Below are positions 34,668 to 44,716 of a DNA stretch of 64,000 nucleotides, in pieces (positions within the stretch are counted from its first letter, which is position 1; each line of letters begins with the position of its first letter). The notes under the pieces are model-generated. The model was not told the origin of the DNA. It made no database searches and saw nothing but the letters and a program-made list of their open reading frames with translations. The DNA lies in contig NZ_CP012549.1 in the NCBI RefSeq assembly GCF_025319965.1, positions 62,001-126,000 on the forward strand, read 5' to 3'. The position numbers and the translations under genes are program-made. Source of the DNA: Campylobacter sp. RM16187. Its GTDB lineage: Bacteria; Campylobacterota; Campylobacteria; Campylobacterales; Campylobacteraceae.

Positions 34668-35811
34668 CTTCCACGGTCCAGTCTAAAATTTGCTCGCTTC
34701 TTAGCGCCTTAGCCGTAGCGTCATCTACGCCGTAAACTTCTTGATAAAATTTAAGCACGAACTCATGAACCTTTATATCGCTAAATAGCTTTGGATACGC
34801 AGCTTTTGCGATGATTAACATGTCGATAGGGTATTCAACGCGTCTAGCGCAGTTCATCGGCGACCAAGGCATCGCATATACGCGCTTGTTTTGCACCGCT
34901 TTTAGCTCGCCTAGCTTTTCAAAGTCAGGAGAATCCAAAAGTTCGCTTACAGGGTGATAGCCGTTTGATGTAGGAAGCACGATCACGTCAGGATCTATCG
35001 CGTAAAGTTGCTCGGTGCTTAAGATCACGTTTGTTCCATCGCCCGTAAATGCGTTTTTAGCGCCTGCGACATTTTGTATGATGAAAGATTCGGGCGTATT
35101 TACTCCGTAAGCTGTCGCCATACCGCCGTTTTTGCGGACGTTTGGATTAAGCCCCATATAAAGCATGCTTACCTTTTCGCTCTCTTTTAGCTTGGCTGTT
35201 CGCTCCTCTATGAGCTTTTGAGTGCCGTCAAGATATTCAAAAAGCTTAAGCGCCTTTTGCCTTTGATTAAACACGTCGCCAAGAACTCTCATCTCCTCTT
35301 TCATCGTCGAAATTTCAGCTCCTTGAGGAGCGTAAATCACTACAAGCGGAAGACCAAGAGCTTCGATCGTTGAGATAGTCTTTTCGACTGCGTCTTTGTT
35401 TGAGCCTCTAAGCGTGCAGTCGCCGACGCGAAGGATGACTAGCTGCGGATTTTCGTTGGCTAAATTTTCAAAATTTATCACGTTTCCCTGCGGTGAATTT
35501 ATGCAGGTTAGCTCATCAAGCCAAGGGTGAAGATACTTCATCGTGTTCCAGCCGCGAAGTGTGTAGCTCTCGCCTGAGCGCCTTGTGAAGGAGTATTTGT
35601 AGTCTCTTTTCATCGACCAAGAGCCGATAACCTTAACCTTGTCAATCACGCCAAGATGCGTCATCACGCCTTCGACAAAGCCATCATCGATAGTTGCTAT
35701 CTTCGTAAGCGGTTCGGCTATTTTAACCTCTACGCCGCGCATATCTTTTACTAAAAAATCTTTAGCAAATGCCAGATTGAAAATCATTAAAATAGAAATG
35801 AAAAACTTCAT
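34657..35811 (-). CDS. Periplasmic metal/siderophore-binding protein, FecB/HemV-2-like
   Basis: From ATG 35811 about 384 residues with a short signal peptide (MKFFISILMIFNLAFA). The two-lobe helical-backbone class III fold is suggested by DFLVKDMRGVEVKIAEPLTKIATIDDG, LVILRVGD, and the C-terminal KRVYAMPWSPMNCARRVEYPIDMLIIAKAAYP. Longer in-frame starts lack a signal and ribosome site, whereas AGGAG precedes this ATG. Cysteines in ELTCINS, GDCTL and MNCARR are unusual enough to mention as possible ligands. Ligand unknown. Confidence 0.87.
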   Translation of the reverse strand: MKFFISILMIFNLAFAKDFLVKDMRGVEVKIAEPLTKIATIDDGFVEGVMTHLGVIDKVKVIGSWSMKRDYKYSFTRRSGESYTLRGWNTMKYLHPWLDELTCINSPQGNVINFENLANENPQLVILRVGDCTLRGSNKDAVEKTISTIEALGLPLVVIYAPQGAEISTMKEEMRVLGDVFNQRQKALKLFEYLDGTQKLIEERTAKLKESEKVSMLYMGLNPNVRKNGGMATAYGVNTPESFIIQNVAGAKNAFTGDGTNVILSTEQLYAIDPDVIVLPTSNGYHPVSELLDSPDFEKLGELKAVQNKRVYAMPWSPMNCARRVEYPIDMLIIAKAAYPKLFSDIKVHEFVLKFYQEVYGVDDATAKALRSEQILDWTVEDDF

Positions 35812-35923
35812 CAAAAGCGCTCCTTTATTTTGAAATATCAAAATAGTAGCCAAAGTATGATAAAAAAATATTTAATATTATTTAAGAATATTGATTTATT
35901 ATTTGTGTTATTTATAATCTGAG

Positions 35924-35949
35924 TAAACCTGCCATTTTTGGCAGGTTTA
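35924..35949 (-). terminator. Hairpin after nhaA
   Basis: TAAACCTGCC and GGCAGGTTTA form a perfect 10-bp stem with a 6-base loop two bases past the nhaA stop. The following minus-strand sequence is A+T-rich without a clean T run. Confidence 0.65.
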
Positions 35950-35951
35950 GA

Positions 35952-37142
35952 TTAGTCATTATTGTTTGTATTTGCGCTAGTTGTGAACCTAAGCATTATG
36001 TAGCCTATAATGCCTGATATGAATGAACCTAGTAAAATAGCTAGCTTGTCTGTGTGTGCAAATGCGTCAGAGTCGTGGTATGCTAGTCCGTTTACGAATA
36101 GACTCATAGTAAAACCGACTCCACATAGTATCGCTACTCCGTATAGCTGCTTGTAAGTTGCCTTATCTGGTAGCCCTGAAAAGCCAAATTTGATAGCCAT
36201 ATAGCTAAAACCAAATACTCCAATTTGCTTACCGATGAATAGTCCAAGAATGGTTCCAAGTGGTACAGGTGAGAGTATATGCTCTATGTCTATGCCTTTA
36301 AGTGAAACTCCTGCGTTTACGAATGCAAATATAGGCAGAATGGCAAATGCTACCCAGCCATGAAGATCATGCTCTATATTTTTTAGCATTGAATGGTTTG
36401 GTTCATCTTTAAAGCTAAGAGGTATGAAAAATGCCGCCACAACACCTGCTATAGTTGCGTGAACGCCTGATTTTAACACACTTACCCACAGAATTAGACC
36501 AACGACCAAAAAGGCTATTTTGCTTTTAACCCCCAGCCTATTTAGTGCAAATAACACTACCAGACAGCTTCCCGATATAAGCAGGGAGGCTAAACTTAGT
36601 TTACTTGTGTAAAATAAAGCGATAATAACGATAGCACAGAGGTCGTCTATAATGGCTAAAGTCATCAAAAATACTTTGAGGCTAGTCGGTACTCTTGAAC
36701 CAAGCAGGCTCAAAATTCCAAGAGCGAATGCTATATCCGTAGCCGTAGGTATAGCCCATCCTCTAAGTGCAAAACTATCATCTTTGGTAAACATCCAAAA
36801 TATTATAGCCGGCAATATAACACCGCCAACAGCGCCTATTATAGGCAGTCCTATTTGAGCAGGATCTCTTAGCTCACCTTCTATAACCTCGCGTTTTAGC
36901 TCAAGTCCGATTAGAAAGAAAAATACCGCCATAAGTCCGTCATTAACCCAAAGAATTAATGGCTTATTTAGACCATATTCACCAAAACTTACACTAAAAG
37001 GAGTGCGTAAAAATTCATTATAAAAATGACTTAAAAAAGTATTTTGACAAATTAGCGCAAGTACTGTAGCGATCATCAATATAATGCCGGAACTGGCTTG
37101 ATGTTGCAGAAATTTCTTTATTCCGCTCTTAATTCCACTCAT
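35952..37142 (-). CDS. nhaA: Na+/H+ antiporter NhaA
   Basis: Inner-membrane exchanger of internal sodium for protons, for pH and salt control. The 396 residues have about twelve helices; the assembly helix contains PTATDIAFALGILSLLG with the ion-binding Asp pair in AIIDDLCAIVIIALFYTS. C. jejuni often has two nhaA copies; only one is here. Divergent from proB. Confidence 0.96.
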   Translation of the reverse strand: MSGIKSGIKKFLQHQASSGIILMIATVLALICQNTFLSHFYNEFLRTPFSVSFGEYGLNKPLILWVNDGLMAVFFFLIGLELKREVIEGELRDPAQIGLPIIGAVGGVILPAIIFWMFTKDDSFALRGWAIPTATDIAFALGILSLLGSRVPTSLKVFLMTLAIIDDLCAIVIIALFYTSKLSLASLLISGSCLVVLFALNRLGVKSKIAFLVVGLILWVSVLKSGVHATIAGVVAAFFIPLSFKDEPNHSMLKNIEHDLHGWVAFAILPIFAFVNAGVSLKGIDIEHILSPVPLGTILGLFIGKQIGVFGFSYMAIKFGFSGLPDKATYKQLYGVAILCGVGFTMSLFVNGLAYHDSDAFAHTDKLAILLGSFISGIIGYIMLRFTTSANTNNND

Positions 37143-37207
37143 TATTACCTCCTGGTTTTTTAATCTTTTATATTAACATTAAAAAATTAAAATAAGGCTT
37201 TTTTAGA

Positions 37208-37213
37208 TATAAT
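37208..37213 (+). promoter_or_regulatory. -10 box of the proBAC operon
   Basis: GA-TATAAT lies 23 bases upstream of the proB ATG, with TAAGG at 37227-37231 as ribosome site. Confidence 0.55.
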
Positions 37214-37236
37214 TTTTTTAAAATTTAAGGTAAAAA

Positions 37237-38355
37237 ATGAGTAGAAAAGCATTAAAAGATATCAAAAGAGTTGTGATTAAAGTAGGCACATCTACTCTTA
37301 CTAAATCAAACGGCAAACTAAACGAAGAGAGAATTAAACGCATAGTTGCAAGCATAGCCATGCTTGCGGATGACGGCTTTGAAGTCACTCTTGTAACCTC
37401 TGGAGCCGTTGGTGCCGGCATGGGAGAGCTTAATATAAATGAGCGACCAAAGACATTAAATGAAAAGCAGGCTTTAGCATCAGTAGGGCAGGTTGCTTTA
37501 ATACATATGTATCAAGTTTTATTTTGGGCTCATGGTAAGACTATAGCGCAACTACTTCTAACCAGAGGTGATTTTAGCGATAGAAATAGATACTTAAACG
37601 CAAGAAACGTATGCAGCACACTTCTGGCTAAAAAAATAATTCCTATTATAAATGAAAACGATCCGGTAGTAAGTGACGAATTAAAAGTCGGTGATAATGA
37701 CACTTTAAGCGCTCTTGTATCAGGGCTTATAGATGCCGATTTGTTAATAATTTTAAGCGATATAGATGGGTTATATGATAAAAATCCAAATGTTTATAAG
37801 GATGCTAAATTTGTCAATTTAGTTGAAGACATTAATGAAGATATTAAAAATATGGCTCAAGGCGAGGGTAGTAAATTTGGCACAGGTGGCATGATAACCA
37901 AGATAATAGCCGCTCAAATGGCTACTAAAATAGGCACAAATTTGATAATCGTAAATGGCAAAAATCCTGAAAATATAATAAAAGCTGTTAAAGGCGAAGA
38001 GATAGGAACTCTGTTTTTAAGACAAGATAAGAAAATTAGTTCGCGCAAGTATTGGTTAGGATATGGCACAAGTAAAAAAGGTACGATTATCATCGATGAC
38101 GGCGCGGTTAAAGCGCTAAAAAGCGGAAAAAGCCTACTAAGTGTTGGCATAAAAGATGTCAGCGGAGAATTTGAGCGCGGACAGATAGTTGAAATATTAA
38201 CTGCAAAAGACGAGCTTATAGCAAAGGGTATAAGTAACTACTCTTCAAGTGAAATTTTGCTAATAAAAGGCAGAAAGAGCGAGGAGATAGAGGAAATCTT
38301 AGGACATAAATATGACGATGATGTCGTGCATATTGATAATTTGTTGCTAGTTTAG
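37237..38355 (+). CDS. proB: Glutamate 5-kinase
   Basis: First step of proline synthesis from glutamate. The 372 residues have the amino-acid kinase domain (VVIKVGTSTLTK, VTSGAVGAGM, NENDPVV, DNDTLSALVSGLIDADLLIILSDIDGLYD and GTGGMITKI) and a C-terminal PUA domain (about 280-360) starting at GTIIIDDGAV. Feedback inhibition by proline is normal for this two-domain form. First of three consecutive proline genes. Confidence 0.96.
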   Translation: MSRKALKDIKRVVIKVGTSTLTKSNGKLNEERIKRIVASIAMLADDGFEVTLVTSGAVGAGMGELNINERPKTLNEKQALASVGQVALIHMYQVLFWAHGKTIAQLLLTRGDFSDRNRYLNARNVCSTLLAKKIIPIINENDPVVSDELKVGDNDTLSALVSGLIDADLLIILSDIDGLYDKNPNVYKDAKFVNLVEDINEDIKNMAQGEGSKFGTGGMITKIIAAQMATKIGTNLIIVNGKNPENIIKAVKGEEIGTLFLRQDKKISSRKYWLGYGTSKKGTIIIDDGAVKALKSGKSLLSVGIKDVSGEFERGQIVEILTAKDELIAKGISNYSSSEILLIKGRKSEEIEEILGHKYDDDVVHIDNLLLV

Positions 38356-38364
38356 GAGGGTAGC

Positions 38365-39612
38365 GTGGATGAAATTTTAAAAATTGCTAAAGACTCAAAA
38401 GCTGCCAGCAGAGAGCTTTTAATTCTTAAAAGCGAAGACAAAAATGAGATTTTAAGAGCTGTTGCAAATGAAATTTTAGCAAAAAGAGATGAGATAAAAA
38501 AGGTTAATTTGATTGATATCCAAAGTGGTAAAAAAGCAGGTTTAGCTCCTGCTTTGATTGATCGTTTGACACTAAGTGATGCCAGAATAGAGGCTATGGC
38601 TAAAGGTGTGATAGAGTTAGCAAGTTTTACAGATCCTATCGGAGAGATTTTGGACGGATGGAGACATAAAAATGGCATGCAAATTTCTAAAATCAGAGTG
38701 CCATTGGGTGTCGTAGGTATAATTTACGAATCTAGACCAAACGTAACCATAGATGCGGCTGCATTGGCTCTTAAAAGCTCAAATTCTGTTATTCTAAGAG
38801 GCTCTGCAAATGCGATAAATTCAAATAAATTTCTAGTAAATTTATTTAATGAAGTTGGGACAAAATTTAAGCTTCCAAAATTTGCAATTCAACTGATTGA
38901 ATCAACGGATCGCGAAGCGGTAAATCAAATGATAAAGGTACACGAATTTATAGATGTTTTGATACCAAGAGGAGGCAAAAATCTCAAAGAATTTATTGTG
39001 CAAAATGCAACGATTCCAGTCATTGAAACCGGTGCAGGAGTGTGTCATATCTATGTGGATGAAAGTGCAAATTTAGATATTGCCGTAAAAATAATAAAAA
39101 ATGCTAAAACTCAGCGTCCAAGTGTTTGCAACGCTGTAGAATGTATATTGCTTCATCGTAGTGTAGTAGATAAAATTTTACCAAATTTGATTAATGAGCT
39201 GGATGGGGTGGAGATTCGTTTGCAAGATTTACTGTTTGAAAATTATTATGGATTTAATAATGTAAAATTAGCTAGCAATGATGATTTTGGAGCGGAATTT
39301 TTAGATCTTATCTTATCTGTAAAAATGGTAAGCGGAGTAAATGAGGCGATAGAATATATAAATTCACATTCAAGCGGGCATTCAGACAGCATCTTAAGCG
39401 AAAATTACGAAAATATAGAGAAGTTTTTAAATGAGATAGATAGTGCAGTCGTATATGCAAACGTATCTACCAGGTTTAGTGATGGTGGGGAATTTGGCTT
39501 TGGTGGAGAGATAGGAATTTCTACTCAAAAACTGCACGCAAGAGGACCGATGGGGGTTAGAGAGCTAACTACTACAAAATATATTGTGCGAGGAACTGGG
39601 CAAATTAGGTAG
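38365..39612 (+). CDS. proA: Gamma-glutamyl phosphate reductase
   Basis: NADPH-dependent reduction of glutamyl phosphate to glutamate semialdehyde. The 415 residues, from a GTG with a strong AGGAGG site, show aldehyde-dehydrogenase-like features: RVPLGVVGIIYESRPNVT, GSANAINSN, IPRGGKNLKEF, the catalytic region QRPSVCNAVECILLH, and STRFSDGGEFGFGGEIGISTQKLHARGP. Starts nine bases after the proB stop. Confidence 0.96.
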   Translation: MDEILKIAKDSKAASRELLILKSEDKNEILRAVANEILAKRDEIKKVNLIDIQSGKKAGLAPALIDRLTLSDARIEAMAKGVIELASFTDPIGEILDGWRHKNGMQISKIRVPLGVVGIIYESRPNVTIDAAALALKSSNSVILRGSANAINSNKFLVNLFNEVGTKFKLPKFAIQLIESTDREAVNQMIKVHEFIDVLIPRGGKNLKEFIVQNATIPVIETGAGVCHIYVDESANLDIAVKIIKNAKTQRPSVCNAVECILLHRSVVDKILPNLINELDGVEIRLQDLLFENYYGFNNVKLASNDDFGAEFLDLILSVKMVSGVNEAIEYINSHSSGHSDSILSENYENIEKFLNEIDSAVVYANVSTRFSDGGEFGFGGEIGISTQKLHARGPMGVRELTTTKYIVRGTGQIR

Positions 39613-39655
39613 TCAAATAAGCACAATATTTTTTAGCATAATTGAAAGGATTAAT

Positions 39656-40438
39656 ATGAAATTAGGATTTATAGGCGGTGGCAATATGGCATCTGCGATG
39701 ATAGCCGCCATTACAAACTCTAAAATTTGTAGTTTAAGTGAAATTTTTGTTTATGATAGAAGTAAAAATGAGAATTTAAAGTTTAAATTTGGCATAACTC
39801 CTCTTGATAGTGAGCGTAAAATAGTTCAAAATTCAGATATTATCGTGCTTGCTATTAAGCCAAACAGCTATGAAAGTGTGCTAAATTTGATTAAAAAAGA
39901 TGTCAAAAATCAAATTATCGTTACCGTTGCACCAAATTTTACTATAGAGATGGTTTCTGAGATTTTAGGGTCTGATAAAAAGATAGTGCGAACTATGCCA
40001 AATACTCCCGCGGCTATAGGTAAGGGTGTAACGGCTGTTTGTTTTAGTGAAAATTTAAATGATAATGAGCGCATGAGTGTGCTTAAAGTTTTGCAAAGTT
40101 TTGGAGCCACTCACGAGATAGAGGAGAAACTGATTCCAGTATTTACCGCTATCGCAGGAAGTTTACCGGCCTATGTTTTTATGTTTATAGAAGCGCTTGC
40201 CGATGGAGGAGTGTTAGAAGGGATGCCCAGGGCTAAGGCTTATGAAATAATAGCGGCTAGCGTAGCAGGAAGTGCTGATATGATTCTTAAAACAGGCAAA
40301 CACCCTGCGCAGTTAAAAGATGAGGTTTGTTCGCCATCAGGAACTACGATAGAGGCTTTAAGAGTGCTTGAAGAGCATGGAATTCGCTCTGGCTTAATTG
40401 ATGCTGTTAGAACCGCAGCCAGGAAGTCTAGAGCTTAA
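39656..40438 (+). CDS. proC: Pyrroline-5-carboxylate reductase
   Basis: Last step of proline synthesis. From ATG 39656, 260 residues: Rossmann loop LGFIGGGNMASAMI, IVLAIKPNSYESVL, TMPNTPAAIGKGVTAVC and the C-terminal EVCSPSGTTIEALRVLEEHGIRSGLI. The in-frame reading from 39584 is rejected since it would overlap proA and lacks a ribosome site; GAAAGGA precedes 39656. Completes proBAC in one operon. Confidence 0.96.
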   Translation: MKLGFIGGGNMASAMIAAITNSKICSLSEIFVYDRSKNENLKFKFGITPLDSERKIVQNSDIIVLAIKPNSYESVLNLIKKDVKNQIIVTVAPNFTIEMVSEILGSDKKIVRTMPNTPAAIGKGVTAVCFSENLNDNERMSVLKVLQSFGATHEIEEKLIPVFTAIAGSLPAYVFMFIEALADGGVLEGMPRAKAYEIIAASVAGSADMILKTGKHPAQLKDEVCSPSGTTIEALRVLEEHGIRSGLIDAVRTAARKSRA

Positions 40439-40442
40439 TAGC

Positions 40443-40475
40443 TTAAATTTGACTCGAAAATCGAGTCAAATTTAA
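40443..40475. terminator. Bidirectional terminator between proC and hemJ
   Basis: A perfect 15-bp inverted repeat (TTAAATTTGACTCGA and its complement) with an AAA loop lies between the converging genes and overlaps the last bases of hemJ. Its ends give T-rich tails in both directions. Confidence 0.8.
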
Positions 40476-40906
40476 AACGGTTTATAGACCATCATCCAGA
40501 TGATGATAACCATGGCTATAGTAGGCACCTCGTTGTATGCGCGAAAGAACATGCCTGATTTGTTACAGCGTTTTTCGCGAAGTAGCTTCATATATCTGCC
40601 AAGATCAAGATGATATATCGCTAGTAGCACTACAACGGCAAGTTTTACATGTACATATCCGCTTTTAAGTAGATCCGGGATCGCCACGAGTATCAAAATT
40701 CCCGTTAAAAACGTGCCGATGATAGAAACCCAGCCCACATAGTGATACATCTTATACTCTTGAACCTCGACGACCTTTACGAAGTCGGGTTTATCCATAT
40801 GCTCTGCGTGATATACGTATAGGCGCGGTTGATAAAACAGCACAGCCATCCACGATATGAACGCCAAGTAGTGAAAATACTTAATCAGATTATAGTATTC
40901 CGCCAT
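40472..40906 (-). CDS. hemJ: HemJ-type protoporphyrinogen oxidase
   Basis: Membrane enzyme oxidising protoporphyrinogen IX to protoporphyrin IX in heme synthesis, used by bacteria lacking HemG or HemY. The 144 residues have four helices with the early KYFHYLAFISWMAVLFYQPRL carrying the conserved His, YKMYHYVGW, VKLAVVVLLAIYH and RAYNEVPT. Related to UPF0093. The TM2 gene lies just upstream on the same strand. Confidence 0.88.
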   Translation of the reverse strand: MAEYYNLIKYFHYLAFISWMAVLFYQPRLYVYHAEHMDKPDFVKVVEVQEYKMYHYVGWVSIIGTFLTGILILVAIPDLLKSGYVHVKLAVVVLLAIYHLDLGRYMKLLREKRCNKSGMFFRAYNEVPTIAMVIIIWMMVYKPF

Positions 40907-40918
40907 TTGTTCTCCTTT

Positions 40919-41281
40919 TTATCTAAATAAAATTTCTTTTCTAGCTTCAAATTCGGCTTTGCTTATCCTGCCCTCTTCATAGAGCTCATAAAGGCGCTTA
41001 AGCTGAGCCTCGAGATCTTGCTTTTTAAGCTCGTGTTTAAGCTCATCTTTTTGCATGTTTTTCTCTACATAAACACCCGTTAGGTAGATATCAAACAGCC
41101 ACCAGATACCCCAAATCAGCCAAAACAGCCAACCTATCAGTATCCAATATGTCATCGAGCCCATAAAAAACAGCGTCATCATAAAAAATCCGCTGATAAA
41201 TTTGCCAAGATATATACGATGCGCTCCAAACCAGCCGCAAAACAGCCAAAGCGCATAAGCGATATATACGTTATTTCCCAT
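40919..41281 (-). CDS. TM2-domain membrane protein with C-terminal SHOCT-like tail
   Basis: A 120-residue protein with two or three Trp-rich hydrophobic segments. WLFCGWFGAHRIYLGKFISGF is the TM2-domain signature with the short loop between helices, and the tail LYELYEEGRISKAEFEARKEIL matches a SHOCT domain, the short C-terminal helix pair thought to mediate oligomerisation. Function unknown. Directly upstream of hemJ on the same strand, 12 bases apart. Confidence 0.85.
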   Translation of the reverse strand: MGNNVYIAYALWLFCGWFGAHRIYLGKFISGFFMMTLFFMGSMTYWILIGWLFWLIWGIWWLFDIYLTGVYVEKNMQKDELKHELKKQDLEAQLKRLYELYEEGRISKAEFEARKEILFR

Positions 41282-41390
41282 TTTTCACCCTTTTTTTAAA
41301 TTTTATAAATTTAAGCGATTTTGCATCAAAATTTATAAAATTTAAATGTTCTTTTTGCCATTTTTAAGACCCGCACGGCTTCATTTGTTG

Positions 41391-41834
41391 CTACCTTTTT
41401 GGCTTTTTAAAGCTCTGCCACAAGATAATACAAACCGCAACATCAATCATAACATCTGCAAGGTTAAAAATAGCAAATTCAAACCACTTATGCCAATACA
41501 CATAATCCACAACCCCGCCGTGCACGAAGCGATCAAGGATGTTTGAGCTTCCCGCACCAAGCAAAATTCCAATAGCTATAGTGTGATCTTTTAAAATCTC
41601 TTTTTGCCAGACAAGATATGCAAAAACGGCTACAATAAGAGCTACTTGGATAAATTTAAGCCACTCGCCAAGGCTTGCAAACATCGAAAATGCAACACCT
41701 TTGTTAAAAGCAAGGACTAAAGAGAAGTATTCGCCCTGCCAACTAAAGCCGCTTAAGAAAATTTGCTTAACAAGCTGATCGGCTATAAAAACGACAAAAA
41801 AAGCGGCAAAAAATTTGATCAAAACTCTATTCAT
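41391..41834 (-). CDS. lspA: Lipoprotein signal peptidase II
   Basis: Cleaves signal peptides of diacylated prolipoproteins. The 147 residues have four helices; catalytic Asp residues are in [25 protein letters not shown] and [10 protein letters not shown] are family loops. Overlaps the end of glmM by eight bases. Ends in a run of basic residues (KKPKR). Confidence 0.95.
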   Translation of the reverse strand: MNRVLIKFFAAFFVVFIADQLVKQIFLSGFSWQGEYFSLVLAFNKGVAFSMFASLGEWLKFIQVALIVAVFAYLVWQKEILKDHTIAIGILLGAGSSNILDRFVHGGVVDYVYWHKWFEFAIFNLADVMIDVAVCIILWQSFKKPKR

Positions 41835-43170
41835 TTAGAGCTTTTGTAAAAAATTTCTCAACCTCGTCCATTTGTTTTTGCACCTTTTCAGGGCATTTTC
41901 CTTCAAGTAAAAGGCGGATCAAATTTTCAGTTCCCGAGTAGCGAAATAGCGGTCTAATGCCATCTTTTTTAAGGCTTTCTTCAAGCTCTTTTAGCCCTTT
42001 TATGCTCTCAAGCGGTTTTTTGTCTGCGATTTTTAAATTTAGTAAAATTTGCGGATAAGGCTTGATTTTAGCTAAAACTTCGCTTGCTTTCTTGCCTTTA
42101 GTTAGCATGCAGGCGATAAACTGCATCGCAGCCACGAGCGCGTCGCCTGTTTTAGCGTAGTCTGAAAAGATTATGTGCCCGCTTTGCTCGCCGCCGAAAT
42201 TTATACCGCTTTCTTGCATCATCTCAAGGACGTATTTATCGCCCACATTTGCACGAAGTAGCTTGATCTTGTGCTTTGCGAGATAGTCCTCAAGTGCTGC
42301 GTTACTCATCACGGTTGCTACGACTCCGCCGCCTTTTAGGGCTTTATTTTCATGAAGATACATCGCAAGCACACCAAGAAGCGCGTCTCCGTTTGCTACT
42401 TCTCCAGTTTCATCAACCACGACAAGCCTGTCTGCGTCTCCATCAAAAGCAAGTCCGATATCAGCTCTTAATCTCACTACTTCGCTTGCCAAATTTTGCG
42501 GATATAGCGCGCCGCAGTTTAAATTTATGTTGCTTCCGTTTGGCTCATCGTTTATCACGATAGTCTCTGCTCCAAGCTCGTTAAATATGGTCGGCGCCAC
42601 CCTGTAAGCCGCACCGTTGGCCACGTCTAAAACGACTCTTAGCCCGTGAAGCGTTAAGGATTTCGGGAAGGAATTTTTGATATGAACGATGTAGCGACCG
42701 ATAACATCATCGATCCTTTTTGAGGCTCCAATTTCAAGCATGTGCTTTTGGCTTTGCGCGATTAGCTCGTCGTTAAAATAGATTTTTTCTATCTCGGCTT
42801 CAGCCTCTTCGGTTAGTTTGTTGCCGTGTTTATCAAAAAATTTGATGCCGTTATCGTAGTATGGATTGTGACTCGCGCTTATCATTATACCCGCATCACA
42901 GCGCATATCTTCGGTAAGAAATGCGATCGCAGGCGTTGGCATAGGACCGATTTGGCGCACGTTATAGCCAACCGCCGTAAGCCCCGCAACGATGGCTGTT
43001 TCTATCATATATCCGCTTCTTCTAGTGTCTTTGCCAAGTAAGATGGTATTGGTAACTTGAGCAAATTTACGAAAGTAAATTCCAGCAGCCATCGCCAGCC
43101 TCATGGAAGTTTGTGCAGATAGCTTTGCTCCCGCCTTGCCTCTAACTCCGTCGGTACCGAATAGTTTCAT
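41827..43170 (-). CDS. glmM: Phosphoglucosamine mutase
   Basis: Converts glucosamine-6-phosphate to the 1-phosphate for UDP-GlcNAc. The 447 residues have the N-terminal [13 protein letters not shown], the phosphoserine loop [17 protein letters not shown], metal loop DGDADRLV, sugar loop [13 protein letters not shown] and phosphate loop [16 protein letters not shown]. Coupled to lspA by overlap. Its 5' side faces rpsT across a 181-base gap. Confidence 0.97.
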   Translation of the reverse strand: MKLFGTDGVRGKAGAKLSAQTSMRLAMAAGIYFRKFAQVTNTILLGKDTRRSGYMIETAIVAGLTAVGYNVRQIGPMPTPAIAFLTEDMRCDAGIMISASHNPYYDNGIKFFDKHGNKLTEEAEAEIEKIYFNDELIAQSQKHMLEIGASKRIDDVIGRYIVHIKNSFPKSLTLHGLRVVLDVANGAAYRVAPTIFNELGAETIVINDEPNGSNINLNCGALYPQNLASEVVRLRADIGLAFDGDADRLVVVDETGEVANGDALLGVLAMYLHENKALKGGGVVATVMSNAALEDYLAKHKIKLLRANVGDKYVLEMMQESGINFGGEQSGHIIFSDYAKTGDALVAAMQFIACMLTKGKKASEVLAKIKPYPQILLNLKIADKKPLESIKGLKELEESLKKDGIRPLFRYSGTENLIRLLLEGKCPEKVQKQMDEVEKFFTKALNE

Positions 43171-43315
43171 ATTTATCCTTCATGATTTAAAAGCTGTTTT
43201 GCCTTATCTGTGATAAAATTTGTTGTATTCTATCAAAATTTCACAAATTTAAATACGTGAATTTTGACTGCTTTAAATTTCACTTAAATTAAGCGCTATT
43301 TAAAACTAAATTTTA

Positions 43316-43321
43316 TATAAT
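43316..43321 (+). promoter_or_regulatory. -10 box of rpsT
   Basis: TATAAT 30 bases upstream of the rpsT ATG. AAAAAGG at 43338-43344 is the ribosome site. Confidence 0.6.
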
Positions 43322-43351
43322 CACGGACTAAAATTATGAAAAAGGTATATT

Positions 43352-43624
43352 ATGGCAAACCATAAATCTGCTGAAAAAAGAGCTAGACAGACGATAAAAA
43401 GAACAGAGAGAAACAGATTTTATCGCACAAGACTTAAAAACATAACAAAAGCTGTGCGTGTAGCTGTTGAAGCTGGTGATAAAGAAGCTGCACTAAACGC
43501 ATTAAAAGAGGCAAATAAAAGCCTACACAGCTTTGTAAGCAAAGGATTTTTGAAACAACAAACAGCTTCACGCCGTGTTGGACGCTTGGCGAAGCTTGTA
43601 AACACTCTAAACACAGCTGCTTAA
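43352..43624 (+). CDS. rpsT: 30S ribosomal protein S20
   Basis: Small-subunit 16S rRNA-binding protein of 90 residues beginning [21 protein letters not shown], with [17 protein letters not shown]-like central helix and the C-terminal [15 protein letters not shown]. Next to prfA (15 bases), so the two may form one transcript. Confidence 0.98.
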   Translation: MANHKSAEKRARQTIKRTERNRFYRTRLKNITKAVRVAVEAGDKEAALNALKEANKSLHSFVSKGFLKQQTASRRVGRLAKLVNTLNTAA

Positions 43625-43639
43625 TCACTAAAATTTTAA

Positions 43640-44707
43640 ATGTTAGCTGACAAACTGCAACCGTTTTTGGATCGCTACGACGAGCTATCTCGCCTGCTAA
43701 GCGATCCATCTATCACCCAAGACATCGCAAATATGACCAAGCTCTCCAAAGAGCAATCAAGTATAGAAGATATCAGAAATGCCTCTAAAGAGTATTTACA
43801 AATTTTAGCCGACATTGACGAAAACAAACTTCTACTTGATGACGACGAGCTTGGCGAGCTTGCTAAAGATGAGCTAAAGAGCCTTGAAATCCGCAAAGCC
43901 GAGCTTGAAGAAGAGATAAAAATACTTCTGCTTCCAAAAGATCCAAACGACGATAAAAACATCTTCCTTGAAATTCGTGCAGGAACCGGTGGAGATGAGG
44001 CGGCGCTATTTGTGGGCGATCTTTTTAACGCTTATGTGCGCTATACCGAACTTCGCGGATACAAATTTGAAGTAGTAAGCCAAAGCGAAGGCAACACAGG
44101 CGGCTTTAAAGAGATTATCTTGCTCGTAAAAGGAAACGGCGCATATTCAAGGCTAAAATACGAAGGCGGAACTCACAGAGTTCAGCGCGTGCCAGAGACT
44201 GAAAGCCAAGGCAGAGTGCACACTTCGGCCGTAACCGTTGCGATCATGCCAGAGGTTGAAGATAGCGAGATAGAGATAAATCCAAACGACTTAAGAATCG
44301 ACGTTATGCGAAGCTCGGGGCACGGGGGACAAAGTGTAAATACAACTGATAGTGCCGTGCGTATCACACATATCCCAACGGGACTTGTCGTAACCAACCA
44401 GGACGGAAAAAGCCAGCATAAAAACAAAGATGCTGCGATGAAAGTACTTAAAGCTCGACTTTATGAGATGCAAGAGGCCGAGCGCCTTGCAAAAGAGACT
44501 AGTGAGCGCAAGAGTCAAGTAGGCACAGGAGATAGAAGCGGTCGAATTCGCACCTACAACTTCCCGCAAAATCGCATAAGCGACCACCGCATAAATTTAA
44601 CGCTTTATAGACTGGATGCGATCATGGCCGGCGGGCTTTTTGACGAGATAATAGAGCCTCTTATCGCTCATCATCAAGCCGAAGCCATCGCCGCTGCAGG
44701 GCTTTAA
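43640..44707 (+). CDS. prfA: Peptide chain release factor 1
   Basis: Reads UAA and UAG stop codons and triggers peptide release. The 355 residues contain the catalytic GGQ loop ([17 protein letters not shown], about 225-245), the helical N-domain, and the decoding domain with [19 protein letters not shown]. The GGQ glutamine is normally methylated by PrmC. Confidence 0.97.
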   Translation: MLADKLQPFLDRYDELSRLLSDPSITQDIANMTKLSKEQSSIEDIRNASKEYLQILADIDENKLLLDDDELGELAKDELKSLEIRKAELEEEIKILLLPKDPNDDKNIFLEIRAGTGGDEAALFVGDLFNAYVRYTELRGYKFEVVSQSEGNTGGFKEIILLVKGNGAYSRLKYEGGTHRVQRVPETESQGRVHTSAVTVAIMPEVEDSEIEINPNDLRIDVMRSSGHGGQSVNTTDSAVRITHIPTGLVVTNQDGKSQHKNKDAAMKVLKARLYEMQEAERLAKETSERKSQVGTGDRSGRIRTYNFPQNRISDHRINLTLYRLDAIMAGGLFDEIIEPLIAHHQAEAIAAAGL

Positions 44708-44716
44708 TAGCAAATT

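Noticed and set aside
39584-39655. Extended N-terminus of proC
   Set aside because: It overlaps proA and lacks a ribosome site; ATG 39656 has GAAAGGA and begins directly with the Rossmann strand.
43336-43365. Nine-codon open frame (ATG at 43336) overlapping the rpsT start as a leader peptide
   Set aside because: Its bases are simply the rpsT ribosome site and start region; no ribosome site of its own and no attenuator structure is seen.
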